Below are positions 1-7,092 of a stretch of 15,673 nt of DNA, piece by piece. The position numbers were made by a program, and so were the translations under genes. Each line of letters begins with the position of its first letter. Position 1 is the first letter of the stretch. Location of the stretch: positions 1-15,673 of the forward strand of contig JAITAE010000102.1 in NCBI GenBank assembly GCA_031284295.1, given 5' to 3'. Source of the stretch: Spirochaetaceae bacterium (GTDB taxonomy: Bacteria; Spirochaetota; Spirochaetia; Treponematales; Breznakiellaceae). The notes under the pieces are model-generated. The model had not been told where the DNA came from. It was given only the letters and a program-made list of their open reading frames with translations, and searched no databases.

Positions 1-1
1 A

Positions 2-151
2 GCAGACCCCACTGCTCAAGAGCCTCCTGCGGAGGCTCGATCGGATAAGGAAATTTATAATACCGTCTGGTTTAATACCAAATCTCTGTCGGCGTTGCAT
101 TACCTGAGCCGCGGCAAGCCGCGGGGTATTAAACCAGATATTGCAGAATAA
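2..151 (+). CDS. 3' end of an unrecognised gene (partial)
   Basis: An open frame enters from the left edge and runs about 49 codons to a TAA at 149-151. The residues look like real protein: a Pro/Ala/Glu-rich stretch, then a segment with YNTVWFN and HYLSRGKPRG, ending PDIAE. I do not recognise the family. It lies on the same strand as the dcw cluster but is separated from mraZ by more than 400 bases of poor coding potential, so it is probably the end of a different transcription unit. The frame also contains a 14-bp inverted repeat (66-79 with 125-138), unusual inside a coding region. A wholly noncoding structured RNA is the alternative, but the uninterrupted frame with sensible composition favours a gene end. 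Confidence 0.5.
   Translation, partial: ADPTAQEPPAEARSDKEIYNTVWFNTKSLSALHYLSRGKPRGIKPDIAE
66..138. repeat. Perfect 14-bp inverted repeat with inner hairpin
   Basis: The arm at 66-79 (TCTGGTTTAATACC) is the exact reverse complement of 125-138. A small inner hairpin (GCGGC/GCCGC) lies at 111-122, and an 8-bp hairpin GAGCCTCC/GGAGGCTC at 20-38 just before. All are inside the partial reading frame. No T-run follows the right arm, so it does not look like an intrinsic terminator. Confidence 0.6.
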
Positions 152-537
152 AAAACAGCAAAATGCGCCGCATTTGCTGCGACTTGGGAGAAAATCATAC
201 GATTCTTGAACAAGTCCAATTTATGTTTGGAAACCGGAGACTGAACAATTTCACTTTTGGGGGTACTGGAAGACCCGCATAAGCCCGCTTGCGGGCGGCG
301 CGGGGCTGTAAGTAGGGGGGCGCGACAGGAACGCCACTATGTGCCGCAGACGGCATGGAAATAGCGCCCCCTTTCAAAAAAAGAAACGTTGAAGACCTGG
401 CAAAATCCATGGAGAACACCAACTCTACCGGCGTATTTTTAAAAAGCGACCTGGGCGCCCGGTGGATGACCTAAATATCTGTTTAGTAGTAATTGGAGGA
501 AAAATTCCCAAAACCTTTTATTTTTGGCTAAAGCCCG
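152..537. other. Low-coding spacer upstream of the dcw cluster, possible gene remnants
   Basis: No convincing gene fills this stretch. Two 39-codon open frames occur on +: 163-282 (starts MRRICCDLGEN, no ribosome site) and 355-474 (starts MEIAPPFKKRN, ends DLGARWMT). The second has protein-like composition and stays open upstream to 316, so it may be the tail of a decayed gene. Between them is a GC-rich piece with a 6-bp hairpin GCCCGC-tt-GCGGGC (283-296). A minus-strand open frame across 195-422 looks like a shadow. The whole could be degraded repeat or pseudogene sequence. I cannot name a source. Confidence 0.35.
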
Positions 538-566
538 TTGACCCAAAAAAGCGGGTGGGTTATAAA
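538..566 (+). promoter_or_regulatory. Sigma-70-type promoter of the dcw cluster
   Basis: TTGACC (538-543) and TATAAA (561-566) are separated by exactly 17 bases, each matching the sigma-70 consensus at 5 of 6 positions. The predicted start of transcription, near 573-576, falls at the first of three direct repeats that look like MraZ boxes. This is the only strong promoter I see ahead of mraZ and probably drives the operon at least as far as murF. Confidence 0.75.
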
Positions 567-574
567 TAAAATAT

Positions 575-604
575 GTGGCGAATAGTGGCGAATAGTGGCG
601 AAAA
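575..604 (+). promoter_or_regulatory. Triple 10-bp direct repeat, probable MraZ operator
   Basis: GTGGCGAATA occurs at 575-584 and 585-594, and GTGGCGAAAA at 595-604, so GTGG recurs with an exact 10-bp period, one helical turn. MraZ proteins of other bacteria repress their own operon by binding short G-rich direct repeats (TGGGN5-type in E. coli) spaced one turn apart just ahead of mraZ. Position directly behind the -10 box, repeat number and spacing all fit. The core GTGGCG differs somewhat from the E. coli core. Assignment as an MraZ site is inference. Confidence 0.7.
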
Positions 605-615
605 ATTCACAAAGA

Positions 616-1116
616 ATGGAATGGCGCGTTACGGAAACAGGGCAGGCGAGGGCCGGAGAAAAAACGGCCGGGTATGGCTCTTTGCTTAACGGCGGCTATT
701 GTAACACGCTTGACGACAAGGGCCGCATAACATTTCCCGCGGCGTTGCAACGGGCGCTTGCGAGCGAAAAACTGGTGATCACCCGCGGCATAGAGCAGTG
801 CCTATGGGTTTACCCGCCCGAAAAATGGCGAGAATTCGCCGAAAAGTGGGAAAAAGCTTCGCCCATGCTGAAGGATGTCCGCAGGATGCAGCGCCACTTT
901 CTGGGTTGGGCCGCGGAAGCGGAAATCGACAAGTCCAGTCGTATAGCGATACCCCAGAGTCTACGGGAGTACGCCGGCCTTAAACGGGAATGTTTTGTTA
1001 TAGGCGTGGGTCAGCGTATTGAAATTTGGGATGCCGTCGTATACAAGACAGTGAACGAAGGTGAGGATGGTGAAAGTTTGGCCTTGGCGGCGGAACAATT
1101 CGGCGAGTTGTTTTGA
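616..1116 (+). CDS. mraZ: MraZ, transcriptional regulator of the division cluster
   Basis: MraZ is a DNA-binding protein that forms a ring and represses the dcw operon, including itself. Two AbrB/MraZ half-domains are visible: TLDDKGRITFP near residues 31-41 and EIDKSSRIAIP near 103-113, the second followed by GLKRECFVIGVGQRIEIWD. The start is uncertain. The frame stays open from GTG 595, which lies inside the third operator repeat; ATG 616 is the first ATG; TTG 682 would give MLNGGYCNTLDDKGR, which aligns best with normal MraZ N-termini and gives 144 residues, the usual length. None has a good ribosome site. I use ATG 616 (166 residues) as a compromise. The gene ends inside the rsmH start codon, indicating translational coupling. 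Confidence 0.93.
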   Translation: MEWRVTETGQARAGEKTAGYGSLLNGGYCNTLDDKGRITFPAALQRALASEKLVITRGIEQCLWVYPPEKWREFAEKWEKASPMLKDVRRMQRHFLGWAAEAEIDKSSRIAIPQSLREYAGLKRECFVIGVGQRIEIWDAVVYKTVNEGEDGESLALAAEQFGELF

Positions 1117-2081
1117 CGATTGTACATACTCCGGTGTTGCCGGAGGAACTTATACGCTTTCTTGCTACAGAAAGGATGCTCTCCGCGGTTGGGGAGTACA
1201 TGATAGACTGTACGCTAGGGGAAGGGGGGCATAGCGCCGTTTTTTTGAGCCGTTTTCCCAATTTGCGGATAACGGGGATAGACGCGGATAAAGAAATAAT
1301 AAAAGCTGCGCGTGAACGCTTAAAAGAATTTGGCGGACGAATAGAGTTTTATCGTGGCTGGGCGCAGGATTTTTTATCTTGCATTGGCGCAGGGGAAGCG
1401 CCTTCAGTTTGCGAAACTCTGACCGGTAACGAATTGCCCGGTATCATTCTTTTGGATTTGGGGGTGTCCCTTTACCATTATCAGAAAGGGGACAGAGGTT
1501 TTAGTTTTAGAGTCACCGAAACTCTGGATATGAGAATTGATACTGAAAGAGGGCAATCCGCCGCCGAAATACTTGCATCTTACAGTGAGAGCGCGCTTGC
1601 CGATATGTTTTTTTTTAACGCTGAGGAGCGCTATTCACGTCGTATCGCGAGAGCCATTGCCGAGGCAAGGCGGGTGCGGGCGGTCGCGGATTCCAGTACG
1701 CTGGAACGGCTTGTCTGGGACGCTGTTCCGGCGGCCTGCCGCCACCGCCGCCTTCACCCTGCTACAAAAGTGTTTCAGGCCCTGCGTGTAGAGGTGAACG
1801 GCGAGTTGAAAAAGCTACCCGGCCTGTTAGATGCGGCGTTTTCCGCGTTAAGGCCGGGCGGCAGGCTGGGCGTGATTACGTTTAACTCGCTGGAGGACCG
1901 GATCGTAAAAAACTTTTTCCGCGTCAAGTCCTTAGGCGGCGGCTTTCACGGCTCATCCAAAACGCCGATAGTAAAGGAGGCGCTGTTACTAACCGCAAAA
2001 CCGGTGACTCCTTCGCGGGAAGAGCTTGTCTCGAATCCGCCGTCGCGGAGCGCGAAGCTGCGGGCGCTTGAAAAACTGTAG
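1113..2081 (+). CDS. rsmH: RsmH (MraW), 16S rRNA N4-cytosine methyltransferase
   Basis: RsmH transfers a methyl group from S-adenosylmethionine to N4 of C1402 (E. coli numbering) in 16S rRNA at the ribosomal P site. The 322-residue product starts MTIVHTPVLPEEL, the usual N-terminus. The SAM-binding loop DCTLGEGGHS is at 32-41 and the acidic GIDAD at 55-59. Further conserved blocks are IILLDLGVSL (111-120), GFSFR...LDMRID (129-143), and near the C-terminus the VNGEL segment and FNSLEDRIVKNFF. The start codon is TTG, embedded in the mraZ stop as TTGA (1113-1116), so translation is probably coupled. Length and motifs are normal. It is the second gene of dcw clusters in most bacteria. Confidence 0.97.
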   Translation: MTIVHTPVLPEELIRFLATERMLSAVGEYMIDCTLGEGGHSAVFLSRFPNLRITGIDADKEIIKAARERLKEFGGRIEFYRGWAQDFLSCIGAGEAPSVCETLTGNELPGIILLDLGVSLYHYQKGDRGFSFRVTETLDMRIDTERGQSAAEILASYSESALADMFFFNAEERYSRRIARAIAEARRVRAVADSSTLERLVWDAVPAACRHRRLHPATKVFQALRVEVNGELKKLPGLLDAAFSALRPGGRLGVITFNSLEDRIVKNFFRVKSLGGGFHGSSKTPIVKEALLLTAKPVTPSREELVSNPPSRSAKLRALEKL

Positions 2082-2094
2082 CATGAGGGTTTCT

Positions 2095-2370
2095 ATGGGA
2101 CGGAAAATATTTTTGTACGCTATGGCGGTGAGCTTACCGCTTTCGTTAGGCGTGGTGATTTGGCAGTCCGCACGTTATTCCGCGTTGAAGGATGAAGTTA
2201 GTGTTTTGCTCGAACGACAGCGTGAGTGGATAGACAACAACAAGCGGCTAATCAGGGATATTACCGCGCTTTCATCCTCGGCCCGCATCGAAGATTTCGC
2301 CAGGTCTAAGCTGATGCTGGAAAAGAAGCGGCCTGAGGATGTGCTTCAGGTAATTATTGGCAGGGAATGA
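2095..2370 (+). CDS. ftsL: FtsL-like small division protein
   Basis: This is a small bitopic protein of 91 residues. A short basic N-terminus (MGRK) leads into one membrane helix (about residues 5-25), then a heptad-like region (SALKDEVSVLLERQREWIDNNKRLIRDI) that should form a coiled coil, then ARSKLMLEKKRPEDVLQVII. The last part resembles the C-terminal motif of FtsL/DivIC proteins, which pair with FtsQ/DivIB at the septum. Sequence conservation in this family is poor, so the call rests on topology, size and position between rsmH and murF. ATG 2095 is chosen because AGGG lies five bases upstream; ATG 2083, directly after the rsmH stop, is possible. The same frame is open back into rsmH, but that part is a shadow. 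Confidence 0.8.
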   Translation: MGRKIFLYAMAVSLPLSLGVVIWQSARYSALKDEVSVLLERQREWIDNNKRLIRDITALSSSARIEDFARSKLMLEKKRPEDVLQVIIGRE

Positions 2371-2405
2371 GTGCGGATAAGTCCCGCGCGTTTAAGGCGT
2401 AACGT

Positions 2406-3776
2406 ATGCTGATGACCTTTAACGAGGCGGCGGCGCTTGCGGGCTTTGAACTTTTACCGGCCCACGGCGGCGGTTTGGGGGATCGAGGTTTCGATTCTGT
2501 CTGCATCGATTCGCGTAAGGCGGCTCCGGGGGCCTTGTTTGTCGCGCTGCCGGGTAAAAACAACGATGGCCATGCCTTTGTAAAACAGGCCTTTGCCGCG
2601 GGCGCGGCGAGCGCACTTGTCGAAAAAGCCGGACTTGACACGTTTGGGCTTGAGAAGGCGGCGCGGGAAGCGGGCGGGACGCTGATACTGGTCAAAGATG
2701 CGTTGCGGGGCCTGCAGGCGCTCGCGGCGGCCTACATCGACCGGTTTCCAGAGCTGCTGAGGATAGGCATTACCGGTTCGTCCGGCAAGACTACGACGAA
2801 GGAAATTGCGGCGGCCATGATAGGGGCGGAACGGAGCGTGGTATTTAACGATGGCAACCTTAATTCCGATTTGGGGCTGCCGCTTTCGGTGTTCCGTATT
2901 CGCGCCGGCCACGAAGTTGGGATTTTCGAGATGGGGATGAACAGGAAGGGCGAGATAGCGGAGCTTGCATCGGTGCTGAGGCCGGATATAGCGTTGATAA
3001 CGAATACCGGTTCCGCCCATGCCGGCATAATAGGAAGTGAGCGGGAGATTGCCCTTGAAAAAAAAGCGATTTTTTCGCGCTTTACCGGTAAAGAGCTCGG
3101 TTTTCTACCGGAAGACGGTGTTTTTTCGGAGTTTTTGGCCGAAGGGGTAAATGGAAGGCTGGGCTATTTTGGAAAGACCGCCTCGAAAAAATTCGGCGGC
3201 GCCGAGGCAAAGGGGCTTTTCGGCAGTAAGGTGGTCTGGGACGGTCAAAGTGTAAACTTTGCGCTACCGGGTGAACATAATTTACTGAACGCGCTTGCCG
3301 CCGCCGCCGTAGCGGAAGCCGCCGGTGTAAGCGGCGAGGCGGTAAGGACGGGACTGGCCGCGGCAAGGCCGCTGTTTGGCCGTAGCGAAATCATCGCCGG
3401 AGATTTTACCGTCGTGCGGGACTGCTACAACGCAAACCCCGAATCGATGGAAAAGGCAATATCGCTTTGCGATGAGGCCGGCTGGGACGGGCGGCGCGTT
3501 TATGTGATAGGCTCGATGCTTGAACTGGGCGGTGAGGCAAGGGCGGCACATGAAGCGCTGGGAGAGCGGCTTGCCGAATCTAAGGCGGATATTATTTTTT
3601 TGTTTGGTGAAGAAGCAAAGATTTCTTATGCAAAACTAAAAGACGCAAGGAATAAATTTGTGTTTCACACAAACAGTATCAATGAGTTAAAGTTAAAGGT
3701 GAGGAACAGCGCAAGAGCAGGCGACATGATTCTGTTAAAAGGAAGCAGGGCCTGCGCGTTGGAAAGGGTTATATAG
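2406..3776 (+). CDS. murF: MurF, UDP-MurNAc-tripeptide:D-Ala-D-Ala ligase
   Basis: MurF is the cytoplasmic ATP-dependent ligase that adds D-alanyl-D-alanine to UDP-N-acetylmuramoyl-tripeptide, completing the pentapeptide. The 456-residue protein has the three Mur ligase domains: an N-terminal substrate-binding domain with DSRKAAPGALFVALPG (35-50), a central ATPase domain with the P-loop GSSGKTTTKE (124-133) and GNLNSDLGLPLS, and a C-terminal domain with the conserved DCYNANPESM. It ends ILLKGSRACALERVI, close to the usual KGSR..MERVV ending. ATG 2406 has AAGG eight bases upstream. MurE, MurD, MurG, MurC and Ddl, often next to MurF, are absent here. Confidence 0.96.
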   Translation: MLMTFNEAAALAGFELLPAHGGGLGDRGFDSVCIDSRKAAPGALFVALPGKNNDGHAFVKQAFAAGAASALVEKAGLDTFGLEKAAREAGGTLILVKDALRGLQALAAAYIDRFPELLRIGITGSSGKTTTKEIAAAMIGAERSVVFNDGNLNSDLGLPLSVFRIRAGHEVGIFEMGMNRKGEIAELASVLRPDIALITNTGSAHAGIIGSEREIALEKKAIFSRFTGKELGFLPEDGVFSEFLAEGVNGRLGYFGKTASKKFGGAEAKGLFGSKVVWDGQSVNFALPGEHNLLNALAAAAVAEAAGVSGEAVRTGLAAARPLFGRSEIIAGDFTVVRDCYNANPESMEKAISLCDEAGWDGRRVYVIGSMLELGGEARAAHEALGERLAESKADIIFLFGEEAKISYAKLKDARNKFVFHTNSINELKLKVRNSARAGDMILLKGSRACALERVI

Positions 3777-3794
3777 CGGATCGCGGCCCATAGA

Positions 3795-3824
3795 GCTTTC
3801 CAAAAACTAAAGTTTTGGGAAAGC
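3795..3824. other. Hairpin between murF and mraY
   Basis: The arms 3795-3808 and 3811-3824 are complementary except for one A-G mismatch, giving a stem of about 13 bp closed by a very short loop. It sits in the 77-base gap between the murF stop and the mraY start. The bases after it are not a clean T-run, so it is not a strong intrinsic terminator. It may tune transcript stability or attenuate readthrough into mraY. Confidence 0.45.
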
Positions 3825-3853
3825 CTTCATACTGTTGTTTTAGGGGTTTTTTA

Positions 3854-4930
3854 GTGTTTCTGGAATTTTTTTATCCGCTGATTAAATATTGGACGGCATT
3901 CAATGTATTTCAATATATAACTTTCAGAGGAGCCTACGCGGCGCTTTCTACATTACTGCTCTGTTTTTTATTCGGCGCTCCGATCATTGAGAGTCTGAGA
4001 AAATTCAAAATAGGACAGTCGGTACGGGATGACGGCCCGGCGACTCATCTTAAAAAAACCGGTACGCCGACGATGGGCGGACTTTTAATAATAATATCCG
4101 TGCTTATCTCGATGCTGCTCTGGATGGATTTGGGAAATTCAAAAGTGGGGCTTACGCTTGCCGCGTTTATCGTATTCGGCGCGATTGGGTTTGCCGATGA
4201 TTTTTTAAAGATAAAGAGGCGCGATTCACGCGGGCTGCCCGCATGGTCAAAACTAATCCTGCAATTCTTTGCGGCGCTGGCGATAGCGTTATATTTGTAC
4301 AATAACGAAAAAATATCTACTGTCTTGTATCTGCCGTTTTTCAAGAATCCCGTTGTTGATATGGGCGTGCTGTGGATTCCGTTTGCTGTACTGCTGATGG
4401 TCGGCGAAAGCAACGCGGTAAATTTGAGTGATGGGCTGGACGGCCTCGCTTCCGGGCTTTTGATATTCGTATTTATAAGCCTTGCCATACTCACCTACCT
4501 TTCGGGCCGCGCCGACTATTCGCAGTACCTGGGAATTCCATACATTCCCGGCGCGGGGGAGCTTACCGTGTTTTGTCTTGCCGGCGTGGGGGCCTGTGTC
4601 GGCTTCCTTTGGTTCAACGCCTACCCCGCCGATGTTTTTATGGGTGATGTAGGCAGTCTCGCGTTGGGCGGGGTTATATCAGTAATATCGCTGCTGATAA
4701 AAAAAGAAATACTGATACTGATAGCCGGCGGCGTCTTCGTGCTTGAGGCGGCGTCCGTAATAATACAGGTGCTTGTATACAAGATGAAAAAGAAGCGTGT
4801 GTTCAGGATGGCCCCGCTTCATCATCATTTTGAGTTGTCGGGCTGGGCGGAAACAAAAGTTGTAAACCGTTTCTGGATACTTGGCGGATTGTTTGCGATA
4901 ATAGCCTTGTCAACATTAAAAATTCAATGA
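3854..4930 (+). CDS. mraY: MraY, phospho-MurNAc-pentapeptide translocase
   Basis: MraY is the polytopic membrane enzyme that transfers phospho-MurNAc-pentapeptide from UDP to undecaprenyl phosphate, forming lipid I. I start it at GTG 3854: this gives MFLEFFYPLIKYWTAFNVF, the normal N-terminus, and AGGGG lies seven bases upstream (3842-3846). The frame is open back to 3815 but the extra residues cross the intergenic hairpin. The product is 358 residues with about ten membrane helices. Signatures are TPTMGGLL (71-78), the catalytic FADDFLK (113-119), NLSDGLDGLASG, NAYPADVFMGDVGSLALGG, and the histidine motif PLHHHFELSGW. It follows MurF in the pathway. It lies before ftsW as in many dcw clusters, though murD is missing between them. 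Confidence 0.96.
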   Translation: MFLEFFYPLIKYWTAFNVFQYITFRGAYAALSTLLLCFLFGAPIIESLRKFKIGQSVRDDGPATHLKKTGTPTMGGLLIIISVLISMLLWMDLGNSKVGLTLAAFIVFGAIGFADDFLKIKRRDSRGLPAWSKLILQFFAALAIALYLYNNEKISTVLYLPFFKNPVVDMGVLWIPFAVLLMVGESNAVNLSDGLDGLASGLLIFVFISLAILTYLSGRADYSQYLGIPYIPGAGELTVFCLAGVGACVGFLWFNAYPADVFMGDVGSLALGGVISVISLLIKKEILILIAGGVFVLEAASVIIQVLVYKMKKKRVFRMAPLHHHFELSGWAETKVVNRFWILGGLFAIIALSTLKIQ

Positions 4931-5088
4931 TGGCGGATTCAGTGAATGACGGTACGGTAGCTTGATTATTATCAGCTAAAAATATACGATTGAACATTCA
5001 TTATTTGGTATGGTATGGTTGGTGTGAGCGGACCGGTATGCGAATGCTGAATGGTTCAGGTTTTTAATATGTTTTCCTTGGGGGAGGG
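4931..5088 (+). promoter_or_regulatory. Spacer mraY-ftsW with a weak promoter-like pair
   Basis: No gene is visible in this 158-base gap, where murD often sits in other bacteria. TTGAAC (4990-4995) and TATGGT (5014-5019), 18 bases apart, form a weak sigma-70-like pair. The gap ends with a G-rich ribosome site (5080-5088) directly against the ftsW ATG. An internal promoter for ftsW-divIB-ftsA is possible but poorly supported. Confidence 0.25.
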
Positions 5089-6255
5089 ATGGGTTTTTCT
5101 GTTGACGGCGCGGGTAAAAAGGCAGTCTTTGATCACGCGCTGGTAGTATGTATAGTGTTACTTACCGGAGCGGGCCTGGTGATGCTGTATTCGGCGTCTT
5201 ACGCTTTCGCGGAAAACTGGTACAATGGTGACCGCTGGCATTTTGTTTCACGTCAATCCGTATTCGCGGCTTTTGGTTTTGTCTTTTTCGTGATAGCCGT
5301 CAATATAAACCTGGAAACGCTACGCGGCTCAATAAAATTCCTGGTAATGGTCGCAATAATTCTTTGCTGTTTAACTTTTGTTCCCGGCATCGGCCTTAAC
5401 ATAAACGGCGCCTCCCGCTGGATAGGCATAGGTGGATTTTCATTCCAGCCTTCCGAGTTTGTCAAACTGGTACTGCCGCTCTATCTTGCCCATATTTTTG
5501 ACAAGAAAAAAGAAAAGATGGATATGTTTGCATCCGGCATCCTGCCGCCGACGCTGATTACCGCGTTATTTTTTACGCTGATACTGCTACAGAATAATTT
5601 TTCAACGGCGATTTTTATCGCAAGCAACGCTCTTTTTGTATTCTTTTTGGCCGGAGTAAAGAAACGTTACTTTGTCAGCGCGTCGCTAATATTCCTGCCG
5701 GTTTCTTTTCTGCTTGTACTGACAAAGGAGCACCGCCTGCGCAGGTTGATAAGTTTTATATGGCCGGAGTGGGAACCGCTGGGCGCTGGGTACCAGACGC
5801 AGGCTTCGGTGGTAACCGTAAGGTCCGGAGGTTTTTGGGGTAAAGGCATTGGACTGGGGACGCGAAAAATTGAGAGTGTGCCGGAGATACAGAGCGACTT
5901 TATTTTTTCCGCTTTTTCCGAGGAAGGCGGCTTTATCGGTGTGGTAATATTCATACTGGTATTTGCGTTTTTCGCGTGGCGCGGCTACCGAGCCGCGTTA
6001 AGATCGGACGGAATGTTCAAGCGCCTTCTGGCCTGCGGCATGGTAAACATGATCGTTACGCAGGCGCTGCTCAACATCGCCGTTGTTTCGGGCGCTGTGC
6101 CCGCTACCGGCGTACCGTTGCCGTTCTTTTCGGCTGGCGGTTCATCGCTGCTCATAACGCTGATAATGTCGGGTATTGTCGTGAACGTTTCCCGTGTCCC
6201 GGCTTTTTCCGCGTCTGAGGGAAAAATTGACAACGGAGTTTACGGTGGACTATAA
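5089..6255 (+). CDS. ftsW: FtsW, SEDS-family septal peptidoglycan protein
   Basis: SEDS proteins (FtsW, RodA, SpoVE) are polytopic membrane glycosyltransferases that polymerise lipid II with a partner class B penicillin-binding protein. The 388-residue product shows about ten hydrophobic segments and the family motifs: GASRWIGIGGFSFQPSEFVKL near 110-130, GAGYQTQASVVTVRSGGFWGKGIG, the PEIQSDFIFSAFSEEGGFIG loop, and GVPLPFFSAGGSSLL near the C-terminus. FtsW rather than RodA is inferred from its place with divIB, ftsA and ftsZ. The partner FtsI/PBP3 is not encoded in this window. ATG 5089 follows a GGGGGAGGG run almost without spacer; no better in-frame start is present. The 3' end overlaps divIB. 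Confidence 0.94.
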   Translation: MGFSVDGAGKKAVFDHALVVCIVLLTGAGLVMLYSASYAFAENWYNGDRWHFVSRQSVFAAFGFVFFVIAVNINLETLRGSIKFLVMVAIILCCLTFVPGIGLNINGASRWIGIGGFSFQPSEFVKLVLPLYLAHIFDKKKEKMDMFASGILPPTLITALFFTLILLQNNFSTAIFIASNALFVFFLAGVKKRYFVSASLIFLPVSFLLVLTKEHRLRRLISFIWPEWEPLGAGYQTQASVVTVRSGGFWGKGIGLGTRKIESVPEIQSDFIFSAFSEEGGFIGVVIFILVFAFFAWRGYRAALRSDGMFKRLLACGMVNMIVTQALLNIAVVSGAVPATGVPLPFFSAGGSSLLITLIMSGIVVNVSRVPAFSASEGKIDNGVYGGL

Positions 6256-7090
6256 GGCCGCGATGGGGTACGACGCCGCGATAGACGAAGGCATGGATGC
6301 GGCGGCAGTTACGAATGAAAAAGAAAATTTTAAGTTTGAAAAACCGTTAAAGCGTATCCTGATCGCCTGTTCAATTCTGCTGGCAGGCGAACTGCTCTGG
6401 CTCTTTGTGATAAACCCCTGTATGCCGTTAAGCGTGGTGGATATAAAGGGGTTTGACGGAATTGGCCGTACAGCGGTTTTGGAACAGGCCGGCATAGATT
6501 CGCGTTCTTCGTTCATGTCGGTAAACGCCGCGGCGGCGGAAAAAGCCCTGTCCGCGCTTCCTATGGTTGAAAGCGCAAAGGTGATAAAGCACTTTCCGGA
6601 CAGTGTTGAGATAGTCATTACGAACCGTATTCCCGTGGCGGCCGGGTCGGCCGATCTGGGCGGTAGGACGGTTCCCGTCTTATTTGATAAGGACGGCGTA
6701 CTGTTTCAGATAGGGCAGAACGGCGGCGTTGCTGTGAACACGGCGCTGCCTGTAATATCCGGGCTGGTATTCGAAAACATAGCGCCGGGGCTGAGGCTTC
6801 CAGACTTCCTGCTGCCCTTGTTCAAGGATTTGCATACTCTGCGCGCGGACGCGCCGGAACTGCTTTCCACCATCTCCGAAATACAAATCAATAAAAAGAC
6901 GTATGACGCTTATGAATTGACATTATATCCGGTGTATAACCAGGCGAAGATTCGTATGGGCCAGCGTATAACCGAAGACAAGCTGCGCTATATGCTGCTG
7001 CTGCTGGACGTGTTGAACGAAAAAGGCGTGGTGCTTGACGAACTGGATTTTAGAACAGGTACCGCTTCGTACAAGATTAGGGAAATGTAA
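6245..7090 (+). CDS. ftsQ: DivIB/FtsQ, POTRA-domain division protein
   Basis: FtsQ/DivIB is a bitopic protein that joins FtsL and DivIC/FtsB at the septum. From GTG 6245 it has 281 residues: a cytoplasmic tail of about 36, one membrane helix (LIACSILLAGELLWLFVINP, about 39-58), a POTRA domain (about 62-132: PLSVVDIKGFDGIG through the ALPMVESAKVIKHFPDSVEIVITNR motif), and a beta domain ending LDFRTGTASYKIREM. GTG 6245 is chosen because GGAG (6235-6238) lies six bases upstream, giving an 11-base overlap with ftsW. ATG 6263, with AAGG six bases upstream, is nearly as good. The gene ends two bases before ftsA, consistent with cotranscription. Confidence 0.9.
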   Translation: MDYKAAMGYDAAIDEGMDAAAVTNEKENFKFEKPLKRILIACSILLAGELLWLFVINPCMPLSVVDIKGFDGIGRTAVLEQAGIDSRSSFMSVNAAAAEKALSALPMVESAKVIKHFPDSVEIVITNRIPVAAGSADLGGRTVPVLFDKDGVLFQIGQNGGVAVNTALPVISGLVFENIAPGLRLPDFLLPLFKDLHTLRADAPELLSTISEIQINKKTYDAYELTLYPVYNQAKIRMGQRITEDKLRYMLLLLDVLNEKGVVLDELDFRTGTASYKIREM

Positions 7091-7092
7091 AG

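Noticed and set aside
1-180. Structured ncRNA or riboswitch
   Set aside because: Several hairpins exist, but a continuous open frame of 49 codons with protein-like composition crosses them, and no known riboswitch motif is recognisable.
195-422. 75-codon minus-strand frame before mraZ
   Set aside because: No ribosome site, no recognisable domain, and a rival + frame with more protein-like composition overlaps it.
575-604. Simple microsatellite of GTGGCGAATA
   Set aside because: Possible in principle, but exact 10-bp spacing, three units and position directly behind the mraZ promoter fit an MraZ operator better.
2454-3551. Minus-strand frames inside murF
   Set aside because: They are shadows of a well-supported MurF; their products are Arg/Pro-rich without motifs.
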